From Natronolimnobius baerhuensis (GTDB taxonomy: Archaea > Halobacteriota > Halobacteria > Halobacteriales > Natrialbaceae), in NCBI RefSeq assembly GCF_002177135.1, contig NZ_MWPH01000002.1, forward strand, positions 620,001-684,000: a stretch of DNA of 64,000 nucleotides, given 5' to 3'. Below are positions 1 to 8,729 of this stretch, piece by piece. Under the pieces are notes generated by a model that worked only from the letters and a program-made list of their open reading frames with translations, was not told where the DNA came from and did not search any database. The position numbers and the translations under genes are program-made. Position 1 is the stretch's first letter. The number at the start of each line of letters is the position of its first letter.

Positions 1-672
1 GTGACGACACCCTTTACCGCAGAGGGCGAGGTCCGACGAACCAACGCCGAGGCAGGACTCGAGCGCCTGCGTGACGTGTCTGACACCGTCATCGTTGTTC
101 CGAACGACCGACTGCTCGATTCGGTCGGCAAACTCCCCGTCCGGCAGGCGTTCAAGGTGAGCGACGAAGTGCTGATGCGCTCGGTCAAGGGCATTACAGA
201 ACTCATCACGAAACCCGGCCTCGTCAATCTGGACTTTGCCGACGTTCGGACCGTCATGGAACGTGGCGGCGTCGCGATGATCGGTCTCGGCGAATCGGAC
301 TCGGAGGCGAAAGCCGAAGATTCCGTCAAGACTGCGCTTCGCTCCCCACTGCTCGATGTCGACATCTCCGGAGCGAGTTCTGCACTGGTCAACGTCACCG
401 GTGGCAACGACATGGCCATCGAGGAAGCCGAAGGCGTCGTCGAAGAGATCTACGACCGGATCGACCCCGACGCACGCATCATCTGGGGGACCTCAATCGA
501 CGAATCGCTCGAGGGCAGCATGCGCACGATGATCGTCGTCACGGGCGTCGAATCGCCACAGATCTACGGCCGACCGGACGGCGATTCCGTCCAGCCCAAG
601 ATGGGTGGCCAGGGACAGGCTCAAGGGCAGGAACAGCCACAGGGCGACGACGATATCGACTTCGTCGACTGA
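1..672 (+). CDS. ftsZ2: FtsZ2 cell-division GTPase, C-terminal part (5' end outside window)
   Basis: The frame is open from base 1, so the GTP-binding half lies upstream. The 223 visible residues hold the end of the GTPase domain and the FtsZ C-terminal domain: a helix region with [18 protein letters not shown], the segment [20 protein letters not shown], and an alternating strand/helix domain ending near ESPQIYGR. A Gln/Gly-rich linker follows, then an acidic tail ending DDDIDFVD that would be the conserved peptide contacted by membrane anchors such as SepF. Haloarchaea carry FtsZ1 and FtsZ2; the [17 protein letters not shown] segment is the FtsZ2 form as I remember it. It polymerises into the mid-cell division ring. 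The next gene is convergent, so no operon partner is visible downstream. Confidence 0.9.
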   Translation: MTTPFTAEGEVRRTNAEAGLERLRDVSDTVIVVPNDRLLDSVGKLPVRQAFKVSDEVLMRSVKGITELITKPGLVNLDFADVRTVMERGGVAMIGLGESDSEAKAEDSVKTALRSPLLDVDISGASSALVNVTGGNDMAIEEAEGVVEEIYDRIDPDARIIWGTSIDESLEGSMRTMIVVTGVESPQIYGRPDGDSVQPKMGGQGQAQGQEQPQGDDDIDFVD

Positions 673-858
673 TCGACACGCGACGCACGCGTCGGTTGCG
701 GCCGCGGCTCATCTCTCTTTTCGACTCTCCGCTCCGTTCGTCAATCGAGTGCTGACTACTCAAGCCTGAAAACCCGTCCGTAAATCGGTCGTCGGGAGTG
801 AACAACCTGTGGCGCTGATCCCACGCGCCACTGCGGGACACAGGGACAGCAGTCCGTC

Positions 859-1197
859 TCAGTCGTCTGCCGTCGCCGACGCGTCGCCGTCAGTCTCGAG
901 GGCCGCGTCGCTCTCGATGCTCGGCGGATACTTTCCGCGCTCGAGTTTCAGATCCGACTGCGGGCGCGCCATACAGGTCAGCGCGTAGTTCTCGGCTTCC
1001 TCGTCGGTGAACCCGCGAGCGGCAGGCTGGGTCACCTCACCCTCGAGAATTTCGGCGGAACAGGCTAGACACATGCCAACCCGACAGGAGTACTCCTGGG
1101 CGATTCCCTCCTCGAGACACCGGCTGAGAATCGTCTCGGTATCCGAACAGGTAATCGTCTCGTCCGTCCCGACGAACTCGATAGTGTACTCAGTCAT
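859..1197 (-). CDS. plant-type [2Fe-2S] ferredoxin
   Basis: This 112-residue protein has the plant-type cluster ligands Cys38, Cys43, Cys46 (C-x4-C-x2-C inside SCRVGMCLACSAE) and Cys75 (LTCMA). The beta-grasp N-terminus starts MTEYTIEFVG. It lacks the long acidic N-terminal insertion of the main haloarchaeal ferredoxin and instead has an acidic tail, so it is a small auxiliary electron carrier. The start ATG at 1197 is preceded on its strand by a TTTTAG element about 25 bases away, fitting a leaderless transcript. It is divergent from a geranylgeranyl-reductase-family gene whose relatives take electrons from ferredoxin, so it may be that enzyme's donor (inference). Confidence 0.9.
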   Translation of the reverse strand: MTEYTIEFVGTDETITCSDTETILSRCLEEGIAQEYSCRVGMCLACSAEILEGEVTQPAARGFTDEEAENYALTCMARPQSDLKLERGKYPPSIESDAALETDGDASATADD

Positions 1198-1346
1198 ACC
1201 GTCCGCTACGAACGACCCGACTAAAACTCTTTATTCCGGACGTGTCCATTACTCGAGGACGTCCGGTGTGTCCGACGCTATTCGGTCCATCGCGATGGCG
1301 CACCGACCATAAAACGTTTTCATACCGCAGTGTCCACACTACTGGT
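1198..1346. promoter_or_regulatory. divergent promoter region, ferredoxin and geranylgeranyl reductase
   Basis: A 149-base gap separates two divergent start codons. TATA-like sequence lies on the minus strand around 1219-1226 (TTTTAG, about 25 bases from the ferredoxin ATG). An AT-rich stretch around 1308-1324 (ATAAAACGTTTTCATA) lies about 25-35 bases before the reductase ATG at 1347. Both spacings fit leaderless archaeal promoters. No ribosome binding site is seen before either gene. Confidence 0.45.
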
Positions 1347-2759
1347 ATGAGTACCCAGGAGCAGTCGGGGGCCACGGCGGCAGCCGACACCCACTCGCCA
1401 GACGTCGTCGTCGTCGGTGCCGGGACCGCAGGCTGTTACGCCGCCGCGACCATCGCACGCGCGGACTACGAGGTCGTTATCCTCGAGCGCAAATCCGAGG
1501 ACGAGGCGGGCCACATCGCCTGCGGTGACGCCTTGAAGGGCGCGTCGGCGTTCCCCGAGGCGATTCCCCGCGAGCAGATCGAACCTGCGTTCACCAACAC
1601 CGGCGTCGACCACGGCCGGTTCGAAATTCCACAGGAAGACACCGTCCTCGAGATTCCGGTGCCAGGCGAGTTGGCAGTCATCGACCGCTGGGACTACGGC
1701 AAGCGGATCATCGAAGGCGCACAGGACGCGGGCGCGGAGATCCACTACGATACCGTCGTTCAGGACGTCACGCAAGCCGACGACGAGAAGGGGACCGTCA
1801 CGGGTGTCGAGGCAACCAATAAGGGCGAGCGCCAGACCTACGAGGCCGAGGTTGTCATCGACGCCGCTGGGTCGCTTTCCGTCCTCCAGGACAAGGTCGA
1901 CTTCTCGAACTCGACGTTCGATACGAACGTCGACTACTCGCACTTCTGTTCGGCCTACCGCGAGATCGTCACCGTCGAGGAACCCGTGCCGTGGGACGAC
2001 GCCCTCGTCTTCAAGCCCACCGAGCGCGCGGCGGGCTACCTCTGGTACTTCCCGCGCACCGACACCGAGATCAACGCCGGACTCGGCTTCCAGATGACCG
2101 AGGAACCCATGCAACTCGTCGACGACCTCAAACGCGACCTCGAGGCCCGACCGGAGTTCCAGAACGCCGAGGTCGACGACAAACTCGGTGCTGCACTCCC
2201 CACCCGGCGGCCCTACGACTCTGCAGTTCACCCGGGCTACGTCGCAATCGGCGACGCAGCAGGTCACGTCAACCCAACCACGGGCGGCGGCATCGCCGGC
2301 GCGGCCTACGCCGGCAAGTACGCCGCCGAAGCCATCGTCGACGGTATCGAAGACGGCGATCTGAGCGAGAAGGCCCTCTGGGAGTACAACGAGCATGTGA
2401 TGGACCACTTCGGCGCGCGATACGCCGCACTGGACGTCTACAACATCCTCTCGACGGCCGTCGACGTCGACGACCTGATGGGACTGCTCGCCGTCATGCC
2501 CGGGGAAAAGCTCGCTGAAGCCCTCTACTCCGGGAGTACGAGTATCGGCCCAAAACTCGCCCTCGAGAGTCTCTACAAGAGCTATGGCCACTGGGGAACC
2601 ATTCTCAATCTCTATAAGACCAAACGCCGCGCTGACGACCTGCTCGAGCTGTACGAAGCCTACCCCAATCATCCGGCCGCGCTCGAGCACTGGCAAGCGC
2701 GCCGCGACGAGTTGATGGACGCCGTCTATGAGACGACGGGCGCTGAGCCGAAGTACTAA
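1347..2759 (+). CDS. geranylgeranyl reductase family flavoprotein
   Basis: This 470-residue FAD-dependent reductase is of the geranylgeranyl / digeranylgeranylglycerophospholipid reductase family, which saturates the isoprenoid chains of archaeal membrane lipids or quinones. An N-terminal Rossmann motif (VVVGAGTAGCYAA) binds the FAD ADP moiety. The second FAD motif is YVAIGDAAGHVNPTTGGGI, and the family-typical substrate-entry region with ACGDALKG is present. The open frame extends upstream, but the ATG at 1347 directly precedes the conserved N-terminus and has an AT-rich promoter at the right distance. Its lipid or quinone substrate cannot be told from sequence, because haloarchaea carry several paralogues. 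The divergent ferredoxin is a plausible electron donor. Confidence 0.88.
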   Translation: MSTQEQSGATAAADTHSPDVVVVGAGTAGCYAAATIARADYEVVILERKSEDEAGHIACGDALKGASAFPEAIPREQIEPAFTNTGVDHGRFEIPQEDTVLEIPVPGELAVIDRWDYGKRIIEGAQDAGAEIHYDTVVQDVTQADDEKGTVTGVEATNKGERQTYEAEVVIDAAGSLSVLQDKVDFSNSTFDTNVDYSHFCSAYREIVTVEEPVPWDDALVFKPTERAAGYLWYFPRTDTEINAGLGFQMTEEPMQLVDDLKRDLEARPEFQNAEVDDKLGAALPTRRPYDSAVHPGYVAIGDAAGHVNPTTGGGIAGAAYAGKYAAEAIVDGIEDGDLSEKALWEYNEHVMDHFGARYAALDVYNILSTAVDVDDLMGLLAVMPGEKLAEALYSGSTSIGPKLALESLYKSYGHWGTILNLYKTKRRADDLLELYEAYPNHPAALEHWQARRDELMDAVYETTGAEPKY

Positions 2760-3009
2760 GGAACGAACTTTTTCTCTGTGTGCGGTCGCAAGCGACCGCA
2801 CTCGGAAAAACTTCGATGAAAAGCACTCCTCCCTCCATTCCGAGCGCGTCGCGCTCTCCACATCGGTCGTCGGCCCGCTCGCTCCCGTCGGTCGCTCGCG
2901 GTCGGTAACTGGGTTATCACCTGCCCTTCCCCGAGTCACGGACTTCTCACGCTGTTCGAAGCCCGCTCCCGGCCACCGCGCTTTGCAAACCGATGAACTC
3001 ACACTCGAG
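2760..3009. other. non-coding stretch with short hairpins
   Basis: No gene is seen here. The stretch has a perfect 9-bp stem with a 2-base loop (2781-2789 with 2792-2800) just after the reductase stop and a T-run. A second perfect 7-bp stem with a 1-base loop lies at 2842-2856. It then runs into the decayed protease fragment. The first hairpin could act as a terminator or RNA-stability element (inference). Codon-like periodicity is poor in all frames. Confidence 0.5.
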
Positions 3010-3150
3010 CGCGCAGGCATTCGATTCGGGTTTCCATTGAGGAATGGCCCCAAGCATCGTGGGCGCGATGAACCAGTGTTCCTCCCACAGTGGCAACACG
3101 ACGGAAAACGCCATTGTCGACTGATTGGTACGCAAATCGCTCGAGGGGAC
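3010..3150 (-). pseudogene. decayed C-terminal fragment of an HtpX-like protease
   Basis: Read on the minus strand, this stretch gives RTNQSTMAFSVVLPLWEEHW and further matches. The intact HtpX-like protease 1 kb away (4128-5411) has RTNRSTAVFSIVPPPWEEHR near its C-terminus. Over 77 aligned bases (3071-3147 against 4234-4310) I count 64 identities, and all 13 differences are transitions. No N-terminal part, catalytic motif or start is present, so this is a relic of a partial duplication rather than a gene. It lies on the far side of the DUF4397 lipoprotein gene from its parent. Confidence 0.85.
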
Positions 3151-3260
3151 AACTCATCACAGAGCGTGAAACAGTCATAGTATGGTGACTCTCAGCAGCT
3201 CGTGATAGCCTACGCTGTTAGGGATGTGTGCCATCTTTGCACACGACAAGCAGGCTAGTA

Positions 3261-4088
3261 ATGGTTCCAAAACAGACCAGGCGTGGTGCGCTATCGATTG
3301 TGGGTGCAACGGGTGTAACACTGGTTGCGGGCTGTCTCGGCGGTGCCGACGACGAGGAGACTGCTGGAAACGGGAACGGGGATGACGCGGACGACCACAC
3401 TGACGATACTGCAGATGAGTCCGACGACCACGACGAGATGGACGAAACCGGTGCCGTCCGAGTCGCCCATCTCTCACCAGACGCGCCGAACGTCGACGTC
3501 TGGGTTGACGGCGAACCCGCCCTCGAGGACGTGCCCTACCGAGCAGTGAGTGAGTACCTCGAGCTACCGGTTGGCACAGCAGAAGTGATGATTACCGCCG
3601 CAGGCGATCCGGACACCGTCGTCTTTGACGACGAACTCGAGGTTGGCGACGGCGATTACACGGTCGCGGCACTCGGCGAACTCGCCGAGGAGAACGAGCC
3701 CTTCGCGCCGGCTGTCCTCGAGGATGACCTGAGCGATCCTGGAGACCAAGCACGCATTCGTGCCGTGCACGCCGCACCCGACGCGCCGGCCGTCGACATT
3801 ACGGCCGCAGACGGCGAGGTTGTCCTCTTTGACGACGTCGCCTTCGGCGAGGCCGGTGCGGCCTACGTCGACCCCGGCGATTACACCCTCGAGATCCGAC
3901 CGGCAACCGAAGACAACGACGGCGATGTCGTCGCAACATTCGATGTCGCTCCCGAAGCGGGTAACGTCTACTCCGCGTTCGCCGTTGGCTACCTCGAGCC
4001 TGAGGCCGCCCCGGCCGACGAACCGTTCGATCTCGAGGTCGTACTCGACGCTGCATCGGAGATGGACGACGAATCGAACGACTACTGA
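3261..4088 (+). CDS. DUF4397-type Tat lipoprotein
   Basis: This is a 275-residue predicted cell-surface lipoprotein. The N-terminus has a twin arginine (Arg7-Arg8), a hydrophobic segment and the lipobox VAGC with Cys25, then an Asp/Glu-rich spacer. The mature part holds two related halves, each with the DUF4397 signature (VRVAHLSPDAPNVDVWVDG and IRAVHAAPDAPAVDI), separated at about residue 160. DUF4397 domains are extracytoplasmic beta-rich modules of unknown function. ATG 3261 is preferred over upstream in-frame starts because it places the Tat motif at the N-terminus. The gene is single, converging on the downstream protease. Confidence 0.85.
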   Translation: MVPKQTRRGALSIVGATGVTLVAGCLGGADDEETAGNGNGDDADDHTDDTADESDDHDEMDETGAVRVAHLSPDAPNVDVWVDGEPALEDVPYRAVSEYLELPVGTAEVMITAAGDPDTVVFDDELEVGDGDYTVAALGELAEENEPFAPAVLEDDLSDPGDQARIRAVHAAPDAPAVDITAADGEVVLFDDVAFGEAGAAYVDPGDYTLEIRPATEDNDGDVVATFDVAPEAGNVYSAFAVGYLEPEAAPADEPFDLEVVLDAASEMDDESNDY

Positions 4089-4127
4089 CGCCGTTCGATT
4101 TTCGGTTTTTGCTGGTGCTCGAGACTC

Positions 4128-5411
4128 CTACCTGGCATCAGCGGCTGCCTTTCGAAGCCGCTCGATCCGTTTTTCGGTTGCCGGATGCGTCCCGAGCAGC
4201 GTCCGTGCGATGAACCGCCGCGTGCGGTCGAAAAACCGGTGTTCCTCCCACGGCGGCGGCACGATGGAAAACACTGCCGTCGACCGATTGGTACGCAGAT
4301 CGCTCGAGGGCCGGCGGGTGAGTCCCTGATCCAGCGTCTCGAGGGCGCTTGCGAGAGCGGCCGGATCGCCGGTGAGTGCAACCGCGCCACGGTCGGCAAC
4401 GTACTCGCGGTATCTGGTGACGAGAATCACCGACGCTCGCGTGAGGCCAATGACCGGGAGTGCAGCGAGCAGCACCATTGGATGTACCTGGAATGGGGAC
4501 GCCGAGTCGTCGTGTGGATCAGCGAGAGCATTGTCAAGCAGCGTATCGAACTTTGCGTTCGGCAGTGCCAGCGCGGTCAGAATCGCCGCATCGCGGTTGA
4601 CGACGTGAGCGAGTTCGTGCGCGAGGACCGCCTCAAGTTCCTGCGTCGAGAGCCTGTCACAGAGTCCGACTGAGACGATGATCGTGGACGTGGTCGGTCG
4701 AAATCCAGCCGTCGCCGCGAACGGCCGGCGCTCGCGGCCGAGTCGAACGGTCGGTGCTGGCACGCCTGCCTGGGCTGCGAGGCGGTCGACACGCGCCTGT
4801 AGCTCCACGAGGCTGCTGGTTGCCGTCTCAGCAAGTACCTCATCGGCGTCGCCGTCAGTCTCGATGACGTCGATATCTTCTGCGAGTTGTTCTTCGACGG
4901 TTCCTCCGCTGCCGAGTTCATCGGCAATCGTCCGGCCGGTGTAGTAGGTTGCACCGATGACGCCACAGAGCAGACCGACTGCGAGGACGGCCTCGAGTCG
5001 CGAAATCAGCGGGGTGGATTCGACGATCACGAATCCGATACTCCAGGCGATGAGTGCACCGAGCATGGGCGCGAGCGAGCGCAACACGAGAGCCTCCTTG
5101 GGATTGGAGAATTCGCGGGCGAACTGCTCGAGTCCCTGCAACCACTTGTTCGAAATCCGACCGACGATAAGCGGTGCGGGTATTAGTCGTCGATAGATGC
5201 CCGCGATAGCCAGCCAGAAGCCGATGAACAGTAGCAACACGGCGACCGCGGGTGCGGCCAGTACGAGCATGAACATCGACATCACCGCTATCGCCGCGAT
5301 TTCGATGACGAACAACAGCACGAACCCGATGACGGCGATTACGCCGGCGACCGCCATTCGAGTCCAGAGTCCCACTCGTTCTCGGAACGTCTGCAGTAAT
5401 TCAGTCCCCAT
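4128..5411 (-). CDS. HtpX-like M48 family membrane metalloprotease
   Basis: This 427-residue integral-membrane zinc protease carries the catalytic motif HELAH at residues 265-269 (AVLAHELAHVVNRDA) and a downstream zinc-binding glutamate in a YREYVADRGAVALTG segment. Two hydrophobic hairpins lie near residues 18-75 and 112-160, and a further hydrophobic pair follows the catalytic motif. Members of the family degrade misfolded membrane proteins. The acidic segment around 175-195 is a haloarchaeal feature. A decayed copy of its C-terminal 50 or so residues lies at 3010-3150. A second M48 protease of different architecture is at 14643-15836. Confidence 0.88.
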   Translation of the reverse strand: MGTELLQTFRERVGLWTRMAVAGVIAVIGFVLLFVIEIAAIAVMSMFMLVLAAPAVAVLLLFIGFWLAIAGIYRRLIPAPLIVGRISNKWLQGLEQFAREFSNPKEALVLRSLAPMLGALIAWSIGFVIVESTPLISRLEAVLAVGLLCGVIGATYYTGRTIADELGSGGTVEEQLAEDIDVIETDGDADEVLAETATSSLVELQARVDRLAAQAGVPAPTVRLGRERRPFAATAGFRPTTSTIIVSVGLCDRLSTQELEAVLAHELAHVVNRDAAILTALALPNAKFDTLLDNALADPHDDSASPFQVHPMVLLAALPVIGLTRASVILVTRYREYVADRGAVALTGDPAALASALETLDQGLTRRPSSDLRTNRSTAVFSIVPPPWEEHRFFDRTRRFIARTLLGTHPATEKRIERLRKAAADAR

Positions 5412-5522
5412 CGCCTCTCACGCGGAGTGCACCCTCGAGTTGTTTCGACGTACACAGATTCGATAGAAAAACGTTCGGTTGTCTCGGCAGTGCGTTCGAT
5501 ACGCAGACTCGAGTCGTGCTGA

Positions 5523-6806
5523 TTAGGACTGCGTGCGAGCGATCCGTTCGATTGCGCCCGCGAGCACGTCGATGCCGTGACCGATACTGGCCTCGTCCAC
5601 GTCGAACGTCGCGGTGTGATGCCCGCCGGGGTGATCAGTCCCGATTCCGACATAACACGCGTTTCCGCCGTTGTCCTGAACCGCCTGCATGAGGAAGGTT
5701 GCGTCCTCGCTCCCGCCGAGGTCGTCGCGCTCGAGGACGTTCTCCACACCTGAGACGTCACCCACCACGTCGGCGACGAGGTCGACGAGTGCCTGATCGC
5801 TGGTCGCACTCGGTGCTTCCGCCCCGGTTTCGATCTCGACCTCGCAGTCGTACATCGTGGCGGCTGCCTCGAGGACGCGCTCGCACTCCTCGCTCATGTA
5901 CTCCATGAGTTCGGTCGTCTCGCCGCGAACCTCGCCGACGACGCGGGCCGACTCGGGGATCACGTTCGACGCGCTGCCGCCCTCGACGCGGCCCGCATTG
6001 ACACGGGTCTTCCCGTCGTTGTGCCGCGGGATCGCGTAGAGATTCTGGACGGCCGCTGCCATCGCCTGCACGGCGTTGCGGCCCTGCTCTGGGTGGCCGC
6101 CCGCGTGGGCCGACTCGCCCGTGAACTCGGCCTCGAGGTGACGAACCGCGAGGAAGCCGTCGATTCCGGCGACGATTTCGCCGGTCGGATGATCGAGCCC
6201 GATGTGCATCGCGAGCAGGGAGTCGACGTCCTCGATGTGCTCGCTTTCGGCCATCGATTTCGCGCCGCCGATGACCTCCTCGGCGGGCTGGAAGAAGACC
6301 TTGAGCGTCCCCGAAAACTCGTCGCTCTCGGCGATGCGCTCGAGAACTCCAACACCGATTGTCGCGTGGGCGTCGTGGCCGCAGGCGTGCATTGCGCCCT
6401 CGTGTTCCGAGCGGAAGCCCGCCGCGGCAGGGGCGTGGTTTGGGTCATCGGACTCCTCTCGCGGGAGGCCGTCGATGTCGACGCGCAGGCCGACGGTTGG
6501 CCCCTCGCCGCGCTCTATGACGGCGACTGCGCCGGTATAGCCACCCTCGAGCGCCTCGAGGACGCTCTCATCGACACCAGTACCACGCGCTCGTTCGTAG
6601 GCATGGGTCAGTTCGGCATCACTCGGGACGGCCATGCGCTGGTCGGTCGCGAGGGCGTCAGGGCCAACGTAGAGTTCGGTGAGGTCGTCACCGAGTCGCG
6701 ACTCGAGTTCGGAGACGATGCGTGCGGTCGTGTAGAATTCTCGCCAGGCGGGTTCCGGGCGTGTGTGTAAGTCTCGGCGCAGGGAGACGAGGTCGTCCGC
6801 GGTCAT
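5523..6806 (-). CDS. M20 family amidohydrolase (AbgB/hippurate-hydrolase type)
   Basis: This 427-residue protein is a member of the M20D metal-dependent amidohydrolases that cleave N-acyl amino acids or p-aminobenzoyl-glutamate-type amides. Metal-site motifs are VDIDGLPR, HACGHDAHATIGVG, FQPAEE (catalytic/metal Glu) and the C-terminal HHTATFDVDE. A lid-domain histidine lies in SAHAGGHPEQG. The frame is open another 114 bases upstream, but ATG 6806 (MTADDLVSLRRDLH) sits exactly at the family's conserved beginning and avoids overlap with the neighbouring gene. The physiological substrate is not apparent; co-orientation with the S10-like gene 67 bases upstream probably has no functional meaning. 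Confidence 0.87.
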   Translation of the reverse strand: MTADDLVSLRRDLHTRPEPAWREFYTTARIVSELESRLGDDLTELYVGPDALATDQRMAVPSDAELTHAYERARGTGVDESVLEALEGGYTGAVAVIERGEGPTVGLRVDIDGLPREESDDPNHAPAAAGFRSEHEGAMHACGHDAHATIGVGVLERIAESDEFSGTLKVFFQPAEEVIGGAKSMAESEHIEDVDSLLAMHIGLDHPTGEIVAGIDGFLAVRHLEAEFTGESAHAGGHPEQGRNAVQAMAAAVQNLYAIPRHNDGKTRVNAGRVEGGSASNVIPESARVVGEVRGETTELMEYMSEECERVLEAAATMYDCEVEIETGAEAPSATSDQALVDLVADVVGDVSGVENVLERDDLGGSEDATFLMQAVQDNGGNACYVGIGTDHPGGHHTATFDVDEASIGHGIDVLAGAIERIARTQS

Positions 6807-6873
6807 ATCGAGGGGTTGGCTGGCCGCGCGAAAAGCAGTACCGGTGTCGGCAGAGTGAGAGTAAACTTCGTTC

Positions 6874-7209
6874 TCAGTTGGTTCGACCCGTTCCGCGGCG
6901 TTGCTCGACTTCGACTTCAACGTGAATCGAGTCGGGGAACTCCCGTTCGGTGAGGTTTCGCGCGATGCCGTCGTGACCGTGAATCTCGAGTTCGCGGGTG
7001 AAGACGGTGTAGGTCCACGAGGAAAACTGGCGTTCGTCGTCGGCGTGGAGCCGTTGATGCTGTGGCACGGAGAACTTTTCTGGAGGATGAGAGTGGGGAC
7101 CTTTCAGCGCTGCGCCCTTGCGCTCGGCGGTTGTTTTGATGTCGTCGACGGTCCCATCGAGCGCGTCTCGATCTCCGCTCTGGAGTGTAAGACGGGTAAC
7201 GAAGGTCAT
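6874..7209 (-). CDS. uS10-like ribosomal-fold protein (paralogue of S10)
   Basis: This 111-residue protein has the S10 fold pattern: a beta strand MTFVTRLTLQSGD, a helix with DIKTTAERKGAALKGPHSHP, a long loop with EKFSVPQHQRL, and a C-terminal strand SIHVEVEVEQ. The true haloarchaeal S10 is encoded next to EF-1A and begins MQQARVRL, so this is a divergent paralogue of the uS10/mL48 superfamily rather than the core ribosomal protein. Function is unknown. It could be an alternative ribosomal subunit or, like NusE, a partner in transcription elongation. It ends in a basic tail QRRGTGRTN. Confidence 0.75.
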   Translation of the reverse strand: MTFVTRLTLQSGDRDALDGTVDDIKTTAERKGAALKGPHSHPPEKFSVPQHQRLHADDERQFSSWTYTVFTRELEIHGHDGIARNLTEREFPDSIHVEVEVEQRRGTGRTN

Positions 7210-7380
7210 TGAGTTAGCACATCGTCAACGGCGGGGGCGTAAAAGCCTGCTGAGATTCACCCGTGAAGTGTGGACAGATTTCCGACACACTGGCGTGTTC
7301 GTGTAACTCATCACACCAAACAGTGTCCGTAGGACGAACAGTCCGATATTCTCTTAACGTCGCATCTATTAGTTCGGGTA

Positions 7381-7815
7381 ATGGCAGTCGAAGCTACGAG
7401 CGCAGGCGCAATCCTCTTCCGCGATACGCGGGGCCGGCGCGAGTATCTTCTACTCAAGAGCCGCCCGGGCGACTGGGAGTTTCCGAAGGGCGGTGTCGAA
7501 GGAGATGAAGAGCTACAACAGACGGCGATCCGCGAAATAAAGGAAGAGGCAGGTATCGAAGAGTTCCGACTACTCGATGGCTTTCGAGAAGACTACGACT
7601 ACGTCTTTGAGGCGAACGGCAAAACGATCCACAAGACCGTTCATCTCTTTATCGCAAAGTCATTCGAAGCGAGCGCCGAACTTTCGAACGAACATCGCGA
7701 CCTCCAGTGGCGCGACTACGAACAGGCCGTAAACACCGTCACGCAGGACGGTCCTCGCGAAATCTTAGAGCAAGCACACTCGTTCCTCGACGACTGGGAC
7801 GAAGACGAGGAGTAG
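7381..7815 (+). CDS. NUDIX hydrolase, bis(5'-nucleosyl)-tetraphosphatase type
   Basis: This 144-residue NUDIX protein carries the full box G-x5-E-x7-REUxEExGU (GGVEGDEELQQTAIREIKEE, then AGI). The surrounding PGDWEFPKG and KTIHKTVHLFIA segments are typical of asymmetric diadenosine tetraphosphate hydrolases, which turn Ap4A into ATP and AMP. ATG 7381 is preceded by a TCTTAAC element about 30 bases upstream, so the transcript is probably leaderless. No partner gene is tightly linked; the next gene starts 63 bases on. Confidence 0.88.
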   Translation: MAVEATSAGAILFRDTRGRREYLLLKSRPGDWEFPKGGVEGDEELQQTAIREIKEEAGIEEFRLLDGFREDYDYVFEANGKTIHKTVHLFIAKSFEASAELSNEHRDLQWRDYEQAVNTVTQDGPREILEQAHSFLDDWDEDEE

Positions 7816-7878
7816 GCAGTCGACTCGAGCACTGCCACGAGCATTATGTGACCCGCTTGCGAGGGGTCAGCTACAGCA

Positions 7879-8646
7879 ATGCAATCGGCCACTGCCGTCC
7901 TCTCGTATCCCACTCGAGGCCCCGGTCTCGAGCGCATGCTCATCGGCAGCCTGCTCGTTCTCGGCTCCGTCTTCGTCATCCCCGCGCTCGTGCTCGCGGG
8001 CTACTGCATTCGCATCCTTGAGTCGACGCTCGCCGGACACGACGAGCCGCCGGCGCTCGAGGGACGCGACTGGAGCGAGTGGCGAACGCTTTCGCGAACC
8101 GGACTCGAGGCTACTGCGGTCGCGGCCACGTATCTGTTCGTCCCGCTCGCGGTCGGCGCTGGGGTCGCACTGGGGGCCACAGCCGCCGGTTACTACGGCC
8201 TTCTTGTCCTCGCGCCACTGGTCGGCGGCCACGAAACGCTGATCTGGGGACTCAGCCTGCTGGCCGCTCTGTTCGCCGCACTCCTCGCGCTCGCACTCAT
8301 CGGTTCGATTCTCGCGATCTACTACGTGCTGCCAGCAGCACTCGCGGTCTACGCTCACACCGGAACGGTCCGCACCGCGTTCGACCGCTCGGCGCTCTGG
8401 CCCATCGTCTCGAGTCTCGAGTATGCCGTTGGAATGGGTATCCTGCAGCTCATACCAATAGCCATCCCCATCGCCGTACTTGGCTGTCTGCTCTCTGTGG
8501 TCGGCATTGTGGCACTTCCAGCGATTCCGTTTTACGCAGCGCTGGTCGCCAGTCGCGTCCTTGGCGCTGCCGTCAGCGCGAGAGACACGGACGCCGCCTC
8601 GAGTAGGGCCGCATATACGCAGTCTGCTGCACACGTGGCCGAGTAA
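7879..8646 (+). CDS. DUF4013 membrane protein
   Basis: This 255-residue protein has about five to six hydrophobic segments (near residues 20-45, 80-100, 105-120, 130-160 and 180-235) and the layout of the DUF4013 family common in haloarchaea and methanogens: an N-terminal amphipathic stretch, a first helix beginning MLIGSLLVLGSVFVIPALVL, and the LESTLAGHDEPP loop. It has no known enzymatic motif and its function is unknown. Ala and Leu dominate the helices, and charged residues cluster in the RDWSEWRTL loop. Confidence 0.75.
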   Translation: MQSATAVLSYPTRGPGLERMLIGSLLVLGSVFVIPALVLAGYCIRILESTLAGHDEPPALEGRDWSEWRTLSRTGLEATAVAATYLFVPLAVGAGVALGATAAGYYGLLVLAPLVGGHETLIWGLSLLAALFAALLALALIGSILAIYYVLPAALAVYAHTGTVRTAFDRSALWPIVSSLEYAVGMGILQLIPIAIPIAVLGCLLSVVGIVALPAIPFYAALVASRVLGAAVSARDTDAASSRAAYTQSAAHVAE

Positions 8647-8729
8647 CGTCGCTTCCGGCACCAGAAATCACGGATACCATCCGCACAACCGAGTAGCCTT
8701 TCGTCTCCCGGTTCCAAGGACGGCAAAAC

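Noticed and set aside
1320-3152. Very long open frame on the minus strand opposite the geranylgeranyl reductase gene
   Set aside because: High-GC haloarchaeal genes leave long open frames on the opposite strand. Its protein is Arg/Val/Cys-rich, not acidic, has no domain, and covers a confident gene.
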